A model generated the notes under the pieces. That model did no database searches. It saw only the letters and a list, made by a program, of their open reading frames with translations, and was not told the origin of the DNA. A stretch of DNA of 40,720 nt from a virus, in IMG/VR virus record IMGVR_UViG_3300032053_000178, positions 1-40,720 of that record; one strand, 5' to 3'. The position numbers and the translations under genes were made by a program. Shown here one piece after another: positions 9,241-18,271 of this stretch. Positions within the stretch are counted from its first letter, which is position 1. Every line of letters begins with the position of its first letter.

Positions 9241-9803
9241 TGGAAGCTTTTTTAAATGCTATAACAGGAAGGGCGCTCACGGCAACTTCTAATATGTCAT
9301 TTTCCAGTGATGTTGGCAGCATAACATCATATGACCCTGTTAAACATTTGGTGATAGTACAAATACATCCTGCTACTGATGATGAGCCAGCATTGCAAAC
9401 AGGTTGGATTCCCTATAGTGCATCATGGGTTGGAAACGGATGGGGATTATATGCCGCGCCTGTTTTAAATACTTTGTGCAGCGTTCTATATCAGCAAGGA
9501 AGTCGTCAAATACCAATAGCTGCAGCGCCATTATTTGATGGAAATAATAGGCCTTTAACTGTTGAGTCCGGTGAGTTTTGGCTTGTTCACGCAACAGGAT
9601 CATCTTTAAAGTTAACGAATGACGGGAATTTATCACTTTCGTCTAGCGGTCAAATAAATATAACTGCGCCAACAGTAAATATAAATGCCTCTACTGAATG
9701 CAATATATTTTCTCCGGTTGTGAAAGCTGGCGCATCAGGCGGTGCATTTGAGAAATTGATGAAGATTGATAGCAGCCCAACCGTAAACTTGCAGGGTAGC
9801 TGA
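9240..9803 (+). CDS. Baseplate spike protein, gpV / Mu gp45-like, 187 aa
   Basis: Starts at TAATG with the hub stop. An OB-fold-like N-terminal part (GSITSYDPVKHLVIVQIHP, then WVGNGWGLYAAPVLNT) is followed by a repetitive strand region (KLTNDGNLSLSSSG, INITAPTVNINAS) typical of the beta-helical needle of membrane-piercing spikes. No HxH iron-binding tip motif is obvious, so the tip may be atypical or a separate small protein. Confidence 0.83.
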   Translation: MEAFLNAITGRALTATSNMSFSSDVGSITSYDPVKHLVIVQIHPATDDEPALQTGWIPYSASWVGNGWGLYAAPVLNTLCSVLYQQGSRQIPIAAAPLFDGNNRPLTVESGEFWLVHATGSSLKLTNDGNLSLSSSGQINITAPTVNINASTECNIFSPVVKAGASGGAFEKLMKIDSSPTVNLQGS

Positions 9804-10195
9804 TGATTAACCAATTTCAAGAAATTTTTTATGACGTAGACCATAACTTTGGTAGCGACATATCTTTAACTTCTGTAAATGATATTGCTCATAGTTCTGG
9901 TTTAAAAAGAAGCCAGCAGAGGGTTTTAAGGAGACTTCTTACAAACCCTGGCGATTATATATGGCATTCAGATTATGGCGCTGGTTTGGCGAAATATATA
10001 GGGCAATCTTTAAATTTTGGAAGAAATGATGAGATAAAGTCCAAAATAATTTCACAAATATTTTTAGAGGATTCTGTTTCAAAAGATGTTCAGCCTGAAA
10101 TATTTTTTCAGACAATAGAAGGCGGGATATTTGTGCAAATAAACTACACAGAAAGCGAATCAAAAACCCCTATAGTTTTATCATTTAGCTTATAA
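9803..10195 (+). CDS. Baseplate wedge protein, gpW / T4 gp25-like, 130 aa
   Basis: TGATG overlap with the spike gene. It contains the family features: a central QRVLRRLLTNPGDYIWHSDYG motif and a C-terminal beta part. gp25-like proteins join the sheath initiator to the baseplate wedges and also occur in type VI secretion (TssE). Gene order spike, gp25-like, gpJ-like is conserved in Mu- and P2-type phages. Confidence 0.88.
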   Translation: MINQFQEIFYDVDHNFGSDISLTSVNDIAHSSGLKRSQQRVLRRLLTNPGDYIWHSDYGAGLAKYIGQSLNFGRNDEIKSKIISQIFLEDSVSKDVQPEIFFQTIEGGIFVQINYTESESKTPIVLSFSL

Positions 10196-10199
10196 AAAT

Positions 10200-11333
10200 A
10201 TGCCATTACCAATTAGAACAGACACAGAATTATTGAATAGCCAAGTAACTGCTATGCAGGCCTCTGCCGGCACTGTTCTTGATTTTAGTGTTGGGTCAGA
10301 TTACAGGGCGATTATTGAAAGCAACATGGGGAACTCTCTGTGGTTGCAAGCTTTGATATCTGCGCTTCTTTCGGTAACAAGGCTTCTAACATGCTCCGGA
10401 AATTATGTTGATACCTTTGTGGGAGATTTTGGATTAAAAAGAAAGCCTGCAACTCCGGCGTTTGGCAATGTGACATTTAGCCGTTTTACAACAGGAACGG
10501 TTGTAAATGTAAAAATTGGAACAAATGTTCTTTCTAGAGGGAATGGTGTTAGTTACGCCGTAGTTGAGGACACTACAAATCCAAATTGGGATATACCCTC
10601 AAAATCCTATATTTTCCAAACAAGCACTTCATCCATAACAATTCCTGTTAGAGCTACAACTGATGGCGTGATTGGAAATTGTCTTTCGAATCAAATAACG
10701 ACAATTAGTGGTGTTTTGCCTGGAGTAGACACTGTTACAAATGCGCAGCCATTTACAAATGGTCAAGATGCGCAAAGCGATCAGTCATTAAAAGATGAAT
10801 TCATCCTATATTTGGCTAGTTTGTCTAGAGCAGTAAAACAAGCAATTCAATATTCCGTTAGCATTGTACCTGGCGTTGCTCGGTATATAGTTGTTGAAAA
10901 CAAAACAATTGGAAATGTTACTCAGCTGGGATTTTTCTATGTTGTTGTTGATGATGGGACTGGTAACGCTAGCAGTCAGCTAATATCAAACGTCAGTGCG
11001 TCAGTAGAGGCATATCGTGGACTTACAATACAATATGCTGTTTATCCACCGACACCTTTCCCAATATCAATAACCGCGCATGTTTTTAATGGAAACCCTG
11101 ATAATTCTGCTGCTATACAGGCTAATGTGATAGATGCGTTGCAAAATTACATAACATCACAAACCTTTGATTCTCTTTTTTCATATTCAAGAATCCCTGC
11201 AATTATTTACGATGTGGACACTGATATTTCAGATGTTAATAATTATACGCTCAATGGTGGTACGTCAGATATCCAAATATCCGGGGCTCAGATTATGACT
11301 GTTGGAACTATTACAATCATTATGAATGCATAG
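10200..11333 (+). CDS. Baseplate assembly protein J-like (gpJ / Mu gp47), 377 aa
   Basis: Wedge protein that links the baseplate hub to the periphery. The N-terminus (PLPIRTDTELLNSQVTAMQ) and the GDFGLKRKPATPAFGNVTFSR segment, followed by TTDGVIGN and GQDAQSDQSLKDEFILYL, are classical for the baseplate J family. It has the expected size and position, directly after the gp25-like gene and before the gpI-like gene. Confidence 0.9.
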   Translation: MPLPIRTDTELLNSQVTAMQASAGTVLDFSVGSDYRAIIESNMGNSLWLQALISALLSVTRLLTCSGNYVDTFVGDFGLKRKPATPAFGNVTFSRFTTGTVVNVKIGTNVLSRGNGVSYAVVEDTTNPNWDIPSKSYIFQTSTSSITIPVRATTDGVIGNCLSNQITTISGVLPGVDTVTNAQPFTNGQDAQSDQSLKDEFILYLASLSRAVKQAIQYSVSIVPGVARYIVVENKTIGNVTQLGFFYVVVDDGTGNASSQLISNVSASVEAYRGLTIQYAVYPPTPFPISITAHVFNGNPDNSAAIQANVIDALQNYITSQTFDSLFSYSRIPAIIYDVDTDISDVNNYTLNGGTSDIQISGAQIMTVGTITIIMNA

Positions 11334-11335
11334 CG

Positions 11336-12043
11336 ATGAACAAGCCCGTTAGCATCCCGATTGGTGGAGAGTTAGATGTTTATAACCGTTTAATTGCTCA
11401 ACTACCTTTAGAGTGGTGGGGAATTTCTCACGCCAATTTAGATACTATCTTGGCTGCGTTTGTAGATACTGGTTCATTTCATTACAGTCAATATTTGTAT
11501 GTTGTTTTACAAACAAGGATTAAGACCGCCACAGATATAAATTTGGATATTATTTCATCTGATTATCTGGGAGATGAATTGCCTAGAAGGGTTGGTGAGA
11601 CAGACCAAAGCTTTAGAACAAGAATACTTGCCACCCTTCTTCAAGAAAAGGCTACAAGAAGAGGGATGATAAATGCGATTTACAATTTAACTGGAATAAA
11701 ACCAGTTATTTTTGAGCCGTGGAACCCTACTGATACTGGCGGATATAATGACTACCAGGCTCTTGCGTACAATACAGTTGGGACTTATGGATCAGGATCA
11801 TTTGCATATCAAGCATTCATAGATGTTTATGTGGGCCCATTTGATGGCATGGCAAGTTACGGCGGTTACAACAGTTACACGACTGGCGGATACAATGTTT
11901 TTGGTGGCGCTGCTACTTTATGGTATGGCGGTTCATCGATACAAACAACCATCATATCTGATTTTGATATTTATAAAATCATAAATCTAGTTAAGGTTTA
12001 TGGAACAGTAATCTGGACAAAAATAATAAGAGGATTCCCATGA
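11336..12043 (+). CDS. Baseplate wedge/tail protein gpI (Mu gp48)-like, 235 aa
   Basis: Follows the J-like gene as in P2 and Mu. It contains a region resembling the gpI/gp48 group (ETDQSFRTRILATLLQEKATRRGM, in two adjacent pieces) and a Gly/Tyr-rich stretch (residues about 165-195; MASYGGYNSYTTGGYNVFGG). This usually attaches tail fibres to the baseplate. Its stop overlaps the start of the first fibre gene by four bases. Confidence 0.75.
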   Translation: MNKPVSIPIGGELDVYNRLIAQLPLEWWGISHANLDTILAAFVDTGSFHYSQYLYVVLQTRIKTATDINLDIISSDYLGDELPRRVGETDQSFRTRILATLLQEKATRRGMINAIYNLTGIKPVIFEPWNPTDTGGYNDYQALAYNTVGTYGSGSFAYQAFIDVYVGPFDGMASYGGYNSYTTGGYNVFGGAATLWYGGSSIQTTIISDFDIYKIINLVKVYGTVIWTKIIRGFP

Positions 12044-13443
12044 CACCAACAACATTAGAATTAAATGGAAGAGTAACGGTTTATACAAATCAAACTCCCT
12101 TTGAAGCGGATATTTTAAGAAGCAATACCTATAAAATGGTGGATGTTTCTAAGCTTGCGCAAACTGTTCTTGGGACGGGAATAAACAATACTACGCTTGT
12201 ATCCGGATTGCCATGCGCACCCATAGCTCCTCCTGGGTTACAGGTTACTGTTGGCCCTGGTTCTCTATATAGTTATCAATTCTATGAAGCAACGCCTTAT
12301 GGTGTTCTGCCCGCCGATACAGACCCTAACCATCAACTGTATAAGCAGGCATTAAATTTTAATCCGGTTGTTCTTAATACTCCGGCTCCTGTAACTATAG
12401 GAAACTCGATCATATATTTGGTTCAAGCAGCTTTTGAAACTGTAGACACGAACGTTATATCTCGTCCGTATTACAATTCTGCTGATCCTACATCTCCTAT
12501 TTTTAATTCACTGTCAGATACTCGACAAGATATAATTTTAATCAATGCAAAAGTTGGGATTGAAGCACCATCACCTACTCCTCCCACTCCTGACGCTGGG
12601 TTTGTTGGGCTTTATTATGTGACGATTTCATTCGGACAAACATCTGTTGTTGGCGGAAATATAACTGTTGCAAATAATGCACCATTTGTTACAGAGTCTT
12701 TGACTCAAAAGATTTCTTACGATTCAGTTATAGACCAGAAATACACTTATTTCCAAGATACCGGAGCAGTGAATGCTTTAGTGGTCACGCCATCAACAGG
12801 GTATTCGAGTTTCCCAAATGGCGCGACTATCAGTGTTCGAGCTGCAAATACTGTGACGGGCGCGTCTAATATAACCATAGGTTCTCTTGGTTCTATCCCA
12901 ATCAAAGTTGTAAATCCATCTGGATTGTCTGACACGACTTCTGGCCAAATTGTATCTGGTGGTATCTATACGTTCACATCTGATGGAACTGTTGCACAAT
13001 TAAGCAATCCAAGTTCAAACGTAAGTACATTCTATGGCGCATCAGTATATAAACTAACTAATCAAAATATACCTGGAACAAACACCGATACTTTGATCAC
13101 TTTTGATGCGGTCAATTTCGATACAAATTCTTTGTGGGATCAAGCAAATTACAGATTTATTGTTGGGAAAGTTGGATATTTCAGATTTAACGCGAACATG
13201 TTTTTTAGTGGTTTTGGGGGAACTGTTTATTTAAAGCTTAGAAAAAATGGAATTATTATGCCAATAGGAATTCGCTTGAGTGAAATTAACAGTGGCGGCA
13301 ACTCAACATGTTCTGGAACGATAATAGATTATGCGGCTTCCCCTACTGATTATTATCAATTAGATGGGTTGAGCGACGGTTCAGCTAGGCCAATAAATGC
13401 ATCGCCTGAACTTCGTTTTCAAATAGAATATTTAGGAGCATAA
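12040..13443 (+). CDS. Tail fibre / receptor-binding protein 1 with C1q/TNF-like C-terminus, 467 aa
   Basis: ATGA overlap with the gpI-like gene. The N-terminal half (LELNGRVTVYTNQTPFEADI) probably docks to the baseplate. A GYSSFPNGATISV segment near residue 250 resembles the GSGY-type repeats seen in the sheath and in fibre 3. The C-terminal about 130 residues (GKVGYFRFNANMFF, VYLKLRKNG) look like a jelly-roll of the C1q/TNF type, common at fibre tips. Receptor binding is inferred from position and domain type. Confidence 0.7.
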   Translation: MTPTTLELNGRVTVYTNQTPFEADILRSNTYKMVDVSKLAQTVLGTGINNTTLVSGLPCAPIAPPGLQVTVGPGSLYSYQFYEATPYGVLPADTDPNHQLYKQALNFNPVVLNTPAPVTIGNSIIYLVQAAFETVDTNVISRPYYNSADPTSPIFNSLSDTRQDIILINAKVGIEAPSPTPPTPDAGFVGLYYVTISFGQTSVVGGNITVANNAPFVTESLTQKISYDSVIDQKYTYFQDTGAVNALVVTPSTGYSSFPNGATISVRAANTVTGASNITIGSLGSIPIKVVNPSGLSDTTSGQIVSGGIYTFTSDGTVAQLSNPSSNVSTFYGASVYKLTNQNIPGTNTDTLITFDAVNFDTNSLWDQANYRFIVGKVGYFRFNANMFFSGFGGTVYLKLRKNGIIMPIGIRLSEINSGGNSTCSGTIIDYAASPTDYYQLDGLSDGSARPINASPELRFQIEYLGA

Positions 13444-13444
13444 A

Positions 13445-13831
13445 ATGATAGAACAAAAATTAAAATTTCAAAGAACACTTGTAATAGAAGAAGTTAAAAT
13501 ATTAGCAGGTCAGACACAGTCTAATATTTTAAACTGTGGTGGCATGCAACTAAGAAATATTTTGCTGCCTGCGAATTGGACGACGACAGATTTAAAATTT
13601 TTCTGTTCAGAGAATTTTTCTGGAATTCCATCATATGTAATTAAGAATTTTGATGGTGTTTCGATAGCTGATTTCGCATTCCCCGGGACTACAGCTTCTA
13701 GTGCAATACCGTTGATCCCTTATTTCTTCGATTCTTTATCATACGTTCAGCTTACGAGTGTAACTCCGCAAGCTTCGGATGCAATAATTAAAATGGTTCT
13801 ACAGCCGATCTATCAGGGAATACATGCCTAA
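13445..13831 (+). CDS. Beta-rich tail accessory protein, 128 aa
   Basis: A small protein between two fibre genes. The pattern 'LRNILLPANWTTTDLKFFCSE' split by a fibre-like turn recurs in small minor structural proteins of many phages, usually next to fibres. The rest is strand-rich with no Cys pairs or membrane segment. It is probably a virion surface or fibre-associated protein; the exact role is unknown. Confidence 0.65.
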   Translation: MIEQKLKFQRTLVIEEVKILAGQTQSNILNCGGMQLRNILLPANWTTTDLKFFCSENFSGIPSYVIKNFDGVSIADFAFPGTTASSAIPLIPYFFDSLSYVQLTSVTPQASDAIIKMVLQPIYQGIHA

Positions 13832-13968
13832 TGTCTCCATGCATACAGCTGTTGTTATTTTACAATAAGACAATTCCAGCTATTCCATTGGAAGCTGTTC
13901 TCATGGTAACTGAGAACGATATATTTATGGTCACAGAAGATGACATACAGCTAATCATAGAAAATTAA
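13831..13968 (+). CDS. Very small fibre-cluster protein, 45 aa
   Basis: The TAATG overlap with the preceding stop argues for coupled translation. The product is 45 residues, with two similar beta-strand units (MVTENDIFMVTEDDIQLIIEN is split as MVTENDIF and MVTEDDIQ). Such 'TENG/TEDD' strand repeats occur in short phage tail peptides. The gene exactly fills the gap before the next fibre and its SD. Function unknown; coding status is supported by phase, spacing and the repeated pattern. Confidence 0.6.
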   Translation: MSPCIQLLLFYNKTIPAIPLEAVLMVTENDIFMVTEDDIQLIIEN

Positions 13969-13980
13969 ACAGGAAAAATA

Positions 13981-15624
13981 ATGTCTACAGAAAAGTTTAG
14001 TCAATTTACAGCCGGTGGAGCATTATTGCCTACTGACGAAGTTGTTGGTTTGAGATCTGGCGCAAACTATCGTTTTTCACCGCCAACAGGACAACTATTG
14101 TCTTCAAATAATTTATCTGATGTTGCCGACCCGGCTTCTTCATTATCAAATATTGGTGGGCAACCAGGCCAAATTAATGGCATAGGAGATCCAAATGGCG
14201 TGCAGGCTGGTATTGTGAATCAGCTTTATTGGGATCAATCATCTAGTTATCTTTGGTCATGTTTTTTCCCAGGACCAGCAGGAGTGGCAGGATGGAGGCA
14301 AACAGTTTTAGCGGTGCCAAATTTGCCTACAACTGGGTCACAGGTAAATGTTGGGTCGTCTAACCCTCCAACAGTTGGTCAAGTTTTGACAGCAACATCT
14401 CCTACAAATGCTGTTTGGCAGGATCAAATAGGAAATGGTGATCTGCTATCTTCTAATAATTTAAGCGATGTTCAGAGTTTAGAAACCAGTAGAATAAATT
14501 TATCTGTTCCTAAAGTTTCGAATGGTGTTGGATCGCCAAATGGTGTAGTGGCAGGATCAATAAATGATGAATATTTCGATGAGTCAACGACCCCGTCCAC
14601 TTTTTGGAGATGTATTACCGCAGGCGCGCCGGGCGTTTGGGAAATCCCAGAGACGAACGCGTTAAATATTGTGTCTGCAAATTTTGGTGAAATGAATTTT
14701 CAGGGAAATGTGATACCAACAACGTTTTCTGCAATAAGCACACCGGTTAAAATTGTTGGAACTTATAATCCAGGAGAATTGCAAAATTTTACCCATTCTG
14801 ATGGGCGATTAACTTGCACAGCATCCGGTTCAAATACTTACGACATTAAAGTTTCTACAACGGGATCCCTTTCTTTTTCGTCTGATTCTGTGACAATTTT
14901 TCTTGCATTGAATGGTTCTGTTATCGCTCAATCCGCTCAATCTGTAAATTTAGATGGAATTAGTCCTTCATTTAAATCTATTTCATTACAAAAATTAGTA
15001 AATATGATTTCTGGTGATTACATTGAAGTTTGGGTTCAAAATAACAACTCAACAAATTCTATTACACATCAAGATATGAGTTTGATTGTTGGTAGTCCGG
15101 GTGCTGTAGGCTCTCCTGTTATTCCTGCTCCATTATTTACAGGATTTAAACAAACAGTTCCTGTTGTAATTAGCAATGCCACTTCTGGTAGGTTGAATGG
15201 AGTTGGTATTGGGTCTTTTTCAATTCCTGCCAATTCTTTAAATGTTGGGGATACTTTATTTCTACAATTGGCAGGAAGAACTACGCGTGCAATTAATTCT
15301 TCTGTAATTCGTATTGCTCTAGATGCTGATACTTATTTTTTGTTTGATACTGCAAATGTTACGAATACATCATCCGGTAATTTTACACTTCAAGCATTTA
15401 TGACGGTTAGGTCTGTGGGCGCACCAGGTGTCGCCAGAATTCAAACTGTTGTACAAACATTTAATCTTGGAAGTGTAACGCCGACTGAATCTTTTCTATT
15501 AAATAATTCTACTAATTTTTCGACATTAACAAATATATCTTTAAGTTTGAATGTTTATTGGTTTTCTGGAGCATTAGCAGCAAATTCTTGTTCCGCTGAA
15601 ATTTTAACATTAACTAAATTATAA
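13981..15624 (+). CDS. Tail fibre protein 2, modular, 547 aa
   Basis: Start ATG follows CAGGAAAAATA. Two modules at about residues 37-108 and 153-222 share LLSSNNLSDV, a 'NGV-AG--ND-YFD' segment and W-C---GxPGxW, each about 70 residues. The link VGQVLTATSPTNAVWQ also appears in fibre 3. The C-terminal half is beta-sandwich-like with long Ser/Thr-rich strands. No chaperone or peptidase motif was found. It probably forms a trimeric host-binding fibre. It is closely related to its neighbour through the repeated modules. Confidence 0.75.
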   Translation: MSTEKFSQFTAGGALLPTDEVVGLRSGANYRFSPPTGQLLSSNNLSDVADPASSLSNIGGQPGQINGIGDPNGVQAGIVNQLYWDQSSSYLWSCFFPGPAGVAGWRQTVLAVPNLPTTGSQVNVGSSNPPTVGQVLTATSPTNAVWQDQIGNGDLLSSNNLSDVQSLETSRINLSVPKVSNGVGSPNGVVAGSINDEYFDESTTPSTFWRCITAGAPGVWEIPETNALNIVSANFGEMNFQGNVIPTTFSAISTPVKIVGTYNPGELQNFTHSDGRLTCTASGSNTYDIKVSTTGSLSFSSDSVTIFLALNGSVIAQSAQSVNLDGISPSFKSISLQKLVNMISGDYIEVWVQNNNSTNSITHQDMSLIVGSPGAVGSPVIPAPLFTGFKQTVPVVISNATSGRLNGVGIGSFSIPANSLNVGDTLFLQLAGRTTRAINSSVIRIALDADTYFLFDTANVTNTSSGNFTLQAFMTVRSVGAPGVARIQTVVQTFNLGSVTPTESFLLNNSTNFSTLTNISLSLNVYWFSGALAANSCSAEILTLTKL

Positions 15625-15632
15625 GGGTCAAA

Positions 15633-17432
15633 ATGCAAAAAGTACTATTATTGCCAGATGTGACAACTGCAGAAAGGCTGTCTTTGACTAATTTAAAGCC
15701 AGGTTCAGTGGTTTTTGATACTAATTTGTCTCAACAATTTATCACAAACAATGGCGGTGTTTCACCTTCATGGGAAATTGTAAATCAAACAGTTATTAAG
15801 TCTTCAAACAAATCTGTATTATCTGCATCCGTTTCTTTTGGTGGCTCTTCATATTCTTTTGGTAATGTTATTCAAGTTTCCGGAGGAACAGCAATAATCC
15901 CTGCAAAATTGACTGTTGTGGCTGTAGGCCCAGGCGGTTCAATTTTATCAGCTCAATTTATGCCTCCTATTTCAGATTCTGGAGTTTATTCTGTAGAGCC
16001 CCCTTTAGTTGCTAATCCAGTTATTACATTGAGTGGATCAGGGTCAGGTGCATTATTAGATTTAACCATGGTAGATGCAGGAACTATTACCATAGACCCA
16101 AATAGTCCTGATGCAATTAATATGAATACTCCGCACGGATATTTACAATTGCCAGTGATTCCCCCTGGGCAAGAACAATCTGTAACAATGAATGAAGGTG
16201 GTATAAGGTATCAAAATACAACTGATAGAATTTACTTGCAAAATCAAGCAGGATTGACAAAAATTTTAACAGAACAGGACGAGCCATTTTATACGCCGCC
16301 ATTAACGACAAAAGGAGATTTGTTCACAAATAATGGTACTTCAGATACCAGGTTGCCTGTTGGATCTGACAATCAGATATTGACAGCGGACTCTACTCAA
16401 GTATCTGGGTTAAAGTGGTCAAGTCAAACACCAATTCATGGAACATTGTTGTCAGCAAATAATTTAAATGATGTTTCAAGTATTACAACCAGTCGTTCAA
16501 ATTTAGATGCGCAAAGATTAACAATTATTGGTTCCAATCCTCCAACTTCTGTTGCTGGAACAATCGGAGATTCTTATTTTAATACTGTAAATGCTGGTTG
16601 GTTTGTCTGTACTGCTACTGGTAACCCAGGAACTTGGGTAAGAGCTACGAGCTCATTAACTGGTGCACTTTTAAGTGCAAATAATTTGCTAGATGTAGCA
16701 AATGGAACTGTTAGCAGGCAAAATTTAGGCGCACAGAGATTAACTGTTTTGTCTTCTGTTAACCCTACAACTGAATCTGGAACAGTTGGAGACTGTTATT
16801 TTAATACAGTGACGGGAGGATTTTTTGTATGTACTGCGACTGGTGTTCCGGGAGCTTGGGCATCAACATCTGCATATAGATTGGCAACCCCAACAAATCC
16901 AGTAGTAATTAATACAAATTCACCTGTCGCGAACCAAGTTTTGACAGCGACGTCGTCAACAAATGCAACTTGGCAAACGCCATTTAGCTACAGCGTGATT
17001 AATGCTAATCGTGATTTAGCTCCTAGTATTACAGCACCAGTCGGAGCAAATGCAGTTGTTATTTTTACAAATGCGCCTATAAATTCAAATAATTCATTAA
17101 ATACTACAAATGGTATTTTTACGATTCCTGCGGGTAAATCGGGTGTCTGGAAAATATATTATAACATTCGAAGTCAATCTACAGGCACTGCCGGTAATAA
17201 TTATTATGCTTTAGATACAGCAATATATAGAAATGGTGCATTTGCTTCTTTTGATTATTCATCATTTAGGCAGCGTCTAACAAATGGTGAAATAGGTTCG
17301 TTGCCAAATATCTCAGAAGTTTACGTAAACCTTGTTGCTGGAGATCAGATTACAGTTAGATATGTTAATAATGGGCAATTAACTGCAACAATAGTAGGTG
17401 TACATTTTATAGCGGAGTGGATATCAACATGA
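15633..17432 (+). CDS. Tail fibre protein 3, modular, C1q-like tip, 599 aa
   Basis: Starts after AAGGGTCAAA. Residues 66-149 form a GSGY-like beta segment resembling the sheath insertion. Residues about 270-342 and 343-413 are two tandem copies (LLSANNLNDV/LLSANNLLDV, AQRLT, GD-YFNTV, FVCTATG-PG-W) of the module in fibre 2. The last about 130 residues (FTIPAGKSGVWKIYYNI, NLVAGDQITVRYVNNG) have the C1q-like hallmark pattern. Probably a receptor-binding fibre. The duplicated modules suggest exchange by recombination. Confidence 0.77.
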   Translation: MQKVLLLPDVTTAERLSLTNLKPGSVVFDTNLSQQFITNNGGVSPSWEIVNQTVIKSSNKSVLSASVSFGGSSYSFGNVIQVSGGTAIIPAKLTVVAVGPGGSILSAQFMPPISDSGVYSVEPPLVANPVITLSGSGSGALLDLTMVDAGTITIDPNSPDAINMNTPHGYLQLPVIPPGQEQSVTMNEGGIRYQNTTDRIYLQNQAGLTKILTEQDEPFYTPPLTTKGDLFTNNGTSDTRLPVGSDNQILTADSTQVSGLKWSSQTPIHGTLLSANNLNDVSSITTSRSNLDAQRLTIIGSNPPTSVAGTIGDSYFNTVNAGWFVCTATGNPGTWVRATSSLTGALLSANNLLDVANGTVSRQNLGAQRLTVLSSVNPTTESGTVGDCYFNTVTGGFFVCTATGVPGAWASTSAYRLATPTNPVVINTNSPVANQVLTATSSTNATWQTPFSYSVINANRDLAPSITAPVGANAVVIFTNAPINSNNSLNTTNGIFTIPAGKSGVWKIYYNIRSQSTGTAGNNYYALDTAIYRNGAFASFDYSSFRQRLTNGEIGSLPNISEVYVNLVAGDQITVRYVNNGQLTATIVGVHFIAEWIST

Positions 17433-17728
17433 GTACATTAAATTATTTCAAGCATCAATATTTACAAGATTTTGGGGGCGTTTATCAGAATATCATTTGT
17501 CTTTCTAATGATGTTATTACGATAAATATGACTCTTGATCAGTTTTTGGTTTTTGTTCCTGATTATCAATTACCAGAAGGTTATCAAGAAAGGGACTATA
17601 TTCAGGATAGTCACAACAAACTTTACAAACCAGATGGCGAAATTGTAGAGGATATTGTTCCGTGGCCTGAAGGTGATTTTTATATCGACAATGTTCAAAA
17701 CTATATTCCGATACCAGTAGAGGATTAA
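17429..17728 (+). CDS. Small fibre-associated protein, 99 aa
   Basis: ATG 17429 overlaps the stop of fibre 3 (ATGA); an in-frame GTG at 17417 is less likely. The protein is acidic, with Tyr- and Pro-rich stretches (PDYQLPEGYQERDY, EDIVPWPEGDFYI). It has the size and location of a tail-fibre assembly or accessory protein, but no family is recognised. Confidence 0.65.
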   Translation: MSTLNYFKHQYLQDFGGVYQNIICLSNDVITINMTLDQFLVFVPDYQLPEGYQERDYIQDSHNKLYKPDGEIVEDIVPWPEGDFYIDNVQNYIPIPVED

Positions 17729-17787
17729 ATACGCGCTCGATAATTAAAAATTATTTACTTATCAACTAATTAAAAATAGGATTACTT

Positions 17788-17949
17788 ATGAGTATTTTTG
17801 AAGATGTATTTTTGATTCCGTTTAAAGTTGCAATTAATCAAACTAAAAAAATTTCAGATATTATTTTAGTTAAAAAATGTGCAACTTCTCCTGTTTTTGA
17901 AGTTGAAGATGAAAAAAATATCGATGGTAAAATAATTGATGAAAAATAA
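17788..17949 (+). CDS. Small hypothetical protein, 53 aa
   Basis: ATG 17788 has AGGATTACTT upstream at good spacing. The sequence starts MSIFEDVFLIPFKVAIN and ends with an acidic EVEDEKNIDG-like tail. The N-terminal part may form an amphipathic helix. Its end overlaps the start of the next gene. No family recognised; coding is supported by RBS and overlap. Confidence 0.6.
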   Translation: MSIFEDVFLIPFKVAINQTKKISDIILVKKCATSPVFEVEDEKNIDGKIIDEK

Positions 17950-18271
17950 TTTAAACGATTTTGAATACAAAAAATATGACAAAATATATGATAAGTTTAC
18001 AAAATTATTTGTTTCTCAAAAGGGGATAACAGATTCATTAAAAGTATTTGATGAAAAGATTGGAGAATTATCAAGTGCTATGTCAGATTTTCGTATTAAG
18101 GTCGATAAAATCCAAGAAGGAATTTTGAAAAATGAACATATTTTATTGAAGATAGAGGTATTATCTAAAACTATTGGATTACTTGTATCTTTAAGTATCG
18201 GTTCAATATTTATGTTTAAGGAGATAATACATGGAGCCGGTGAAGCAATTATTAAATTTTTTTCGCCCTAA
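17939..18271 (+). CDS. Coiled-coil membrane protein, XhlA/holin-like candidate, 110 aa
   Basis: ATG 17939 is preferred over an in-frame TTG three bases upstream. Residues 5-75 are charged and helical with coiled-coil periodicity (ITDSLKVFDEKIGELSSAM). Residues about 78-93 (TIGLLVSLSIGSIFMF) form one membrane helix, followed by a short amphipathic tail. A long coiled coil with a C-terminal membrane segment is the layout of XhlA-type lysis-associated proteins, but the similarity is only architectural. It overlaps the response regulator gene by 41 bases, so the two are probably co-translated. Confidence 0.65.
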   Translation: MKNNLNDFEYKKYDKIYDKFTKLFVSQKGITDSLKVFDEKIGELSSAMSDFRIKVDKIQEGILKNEHILLKIEVLSKTIGLLVSLSIGSIFMFKEIIHGAGEAIIKFFSP

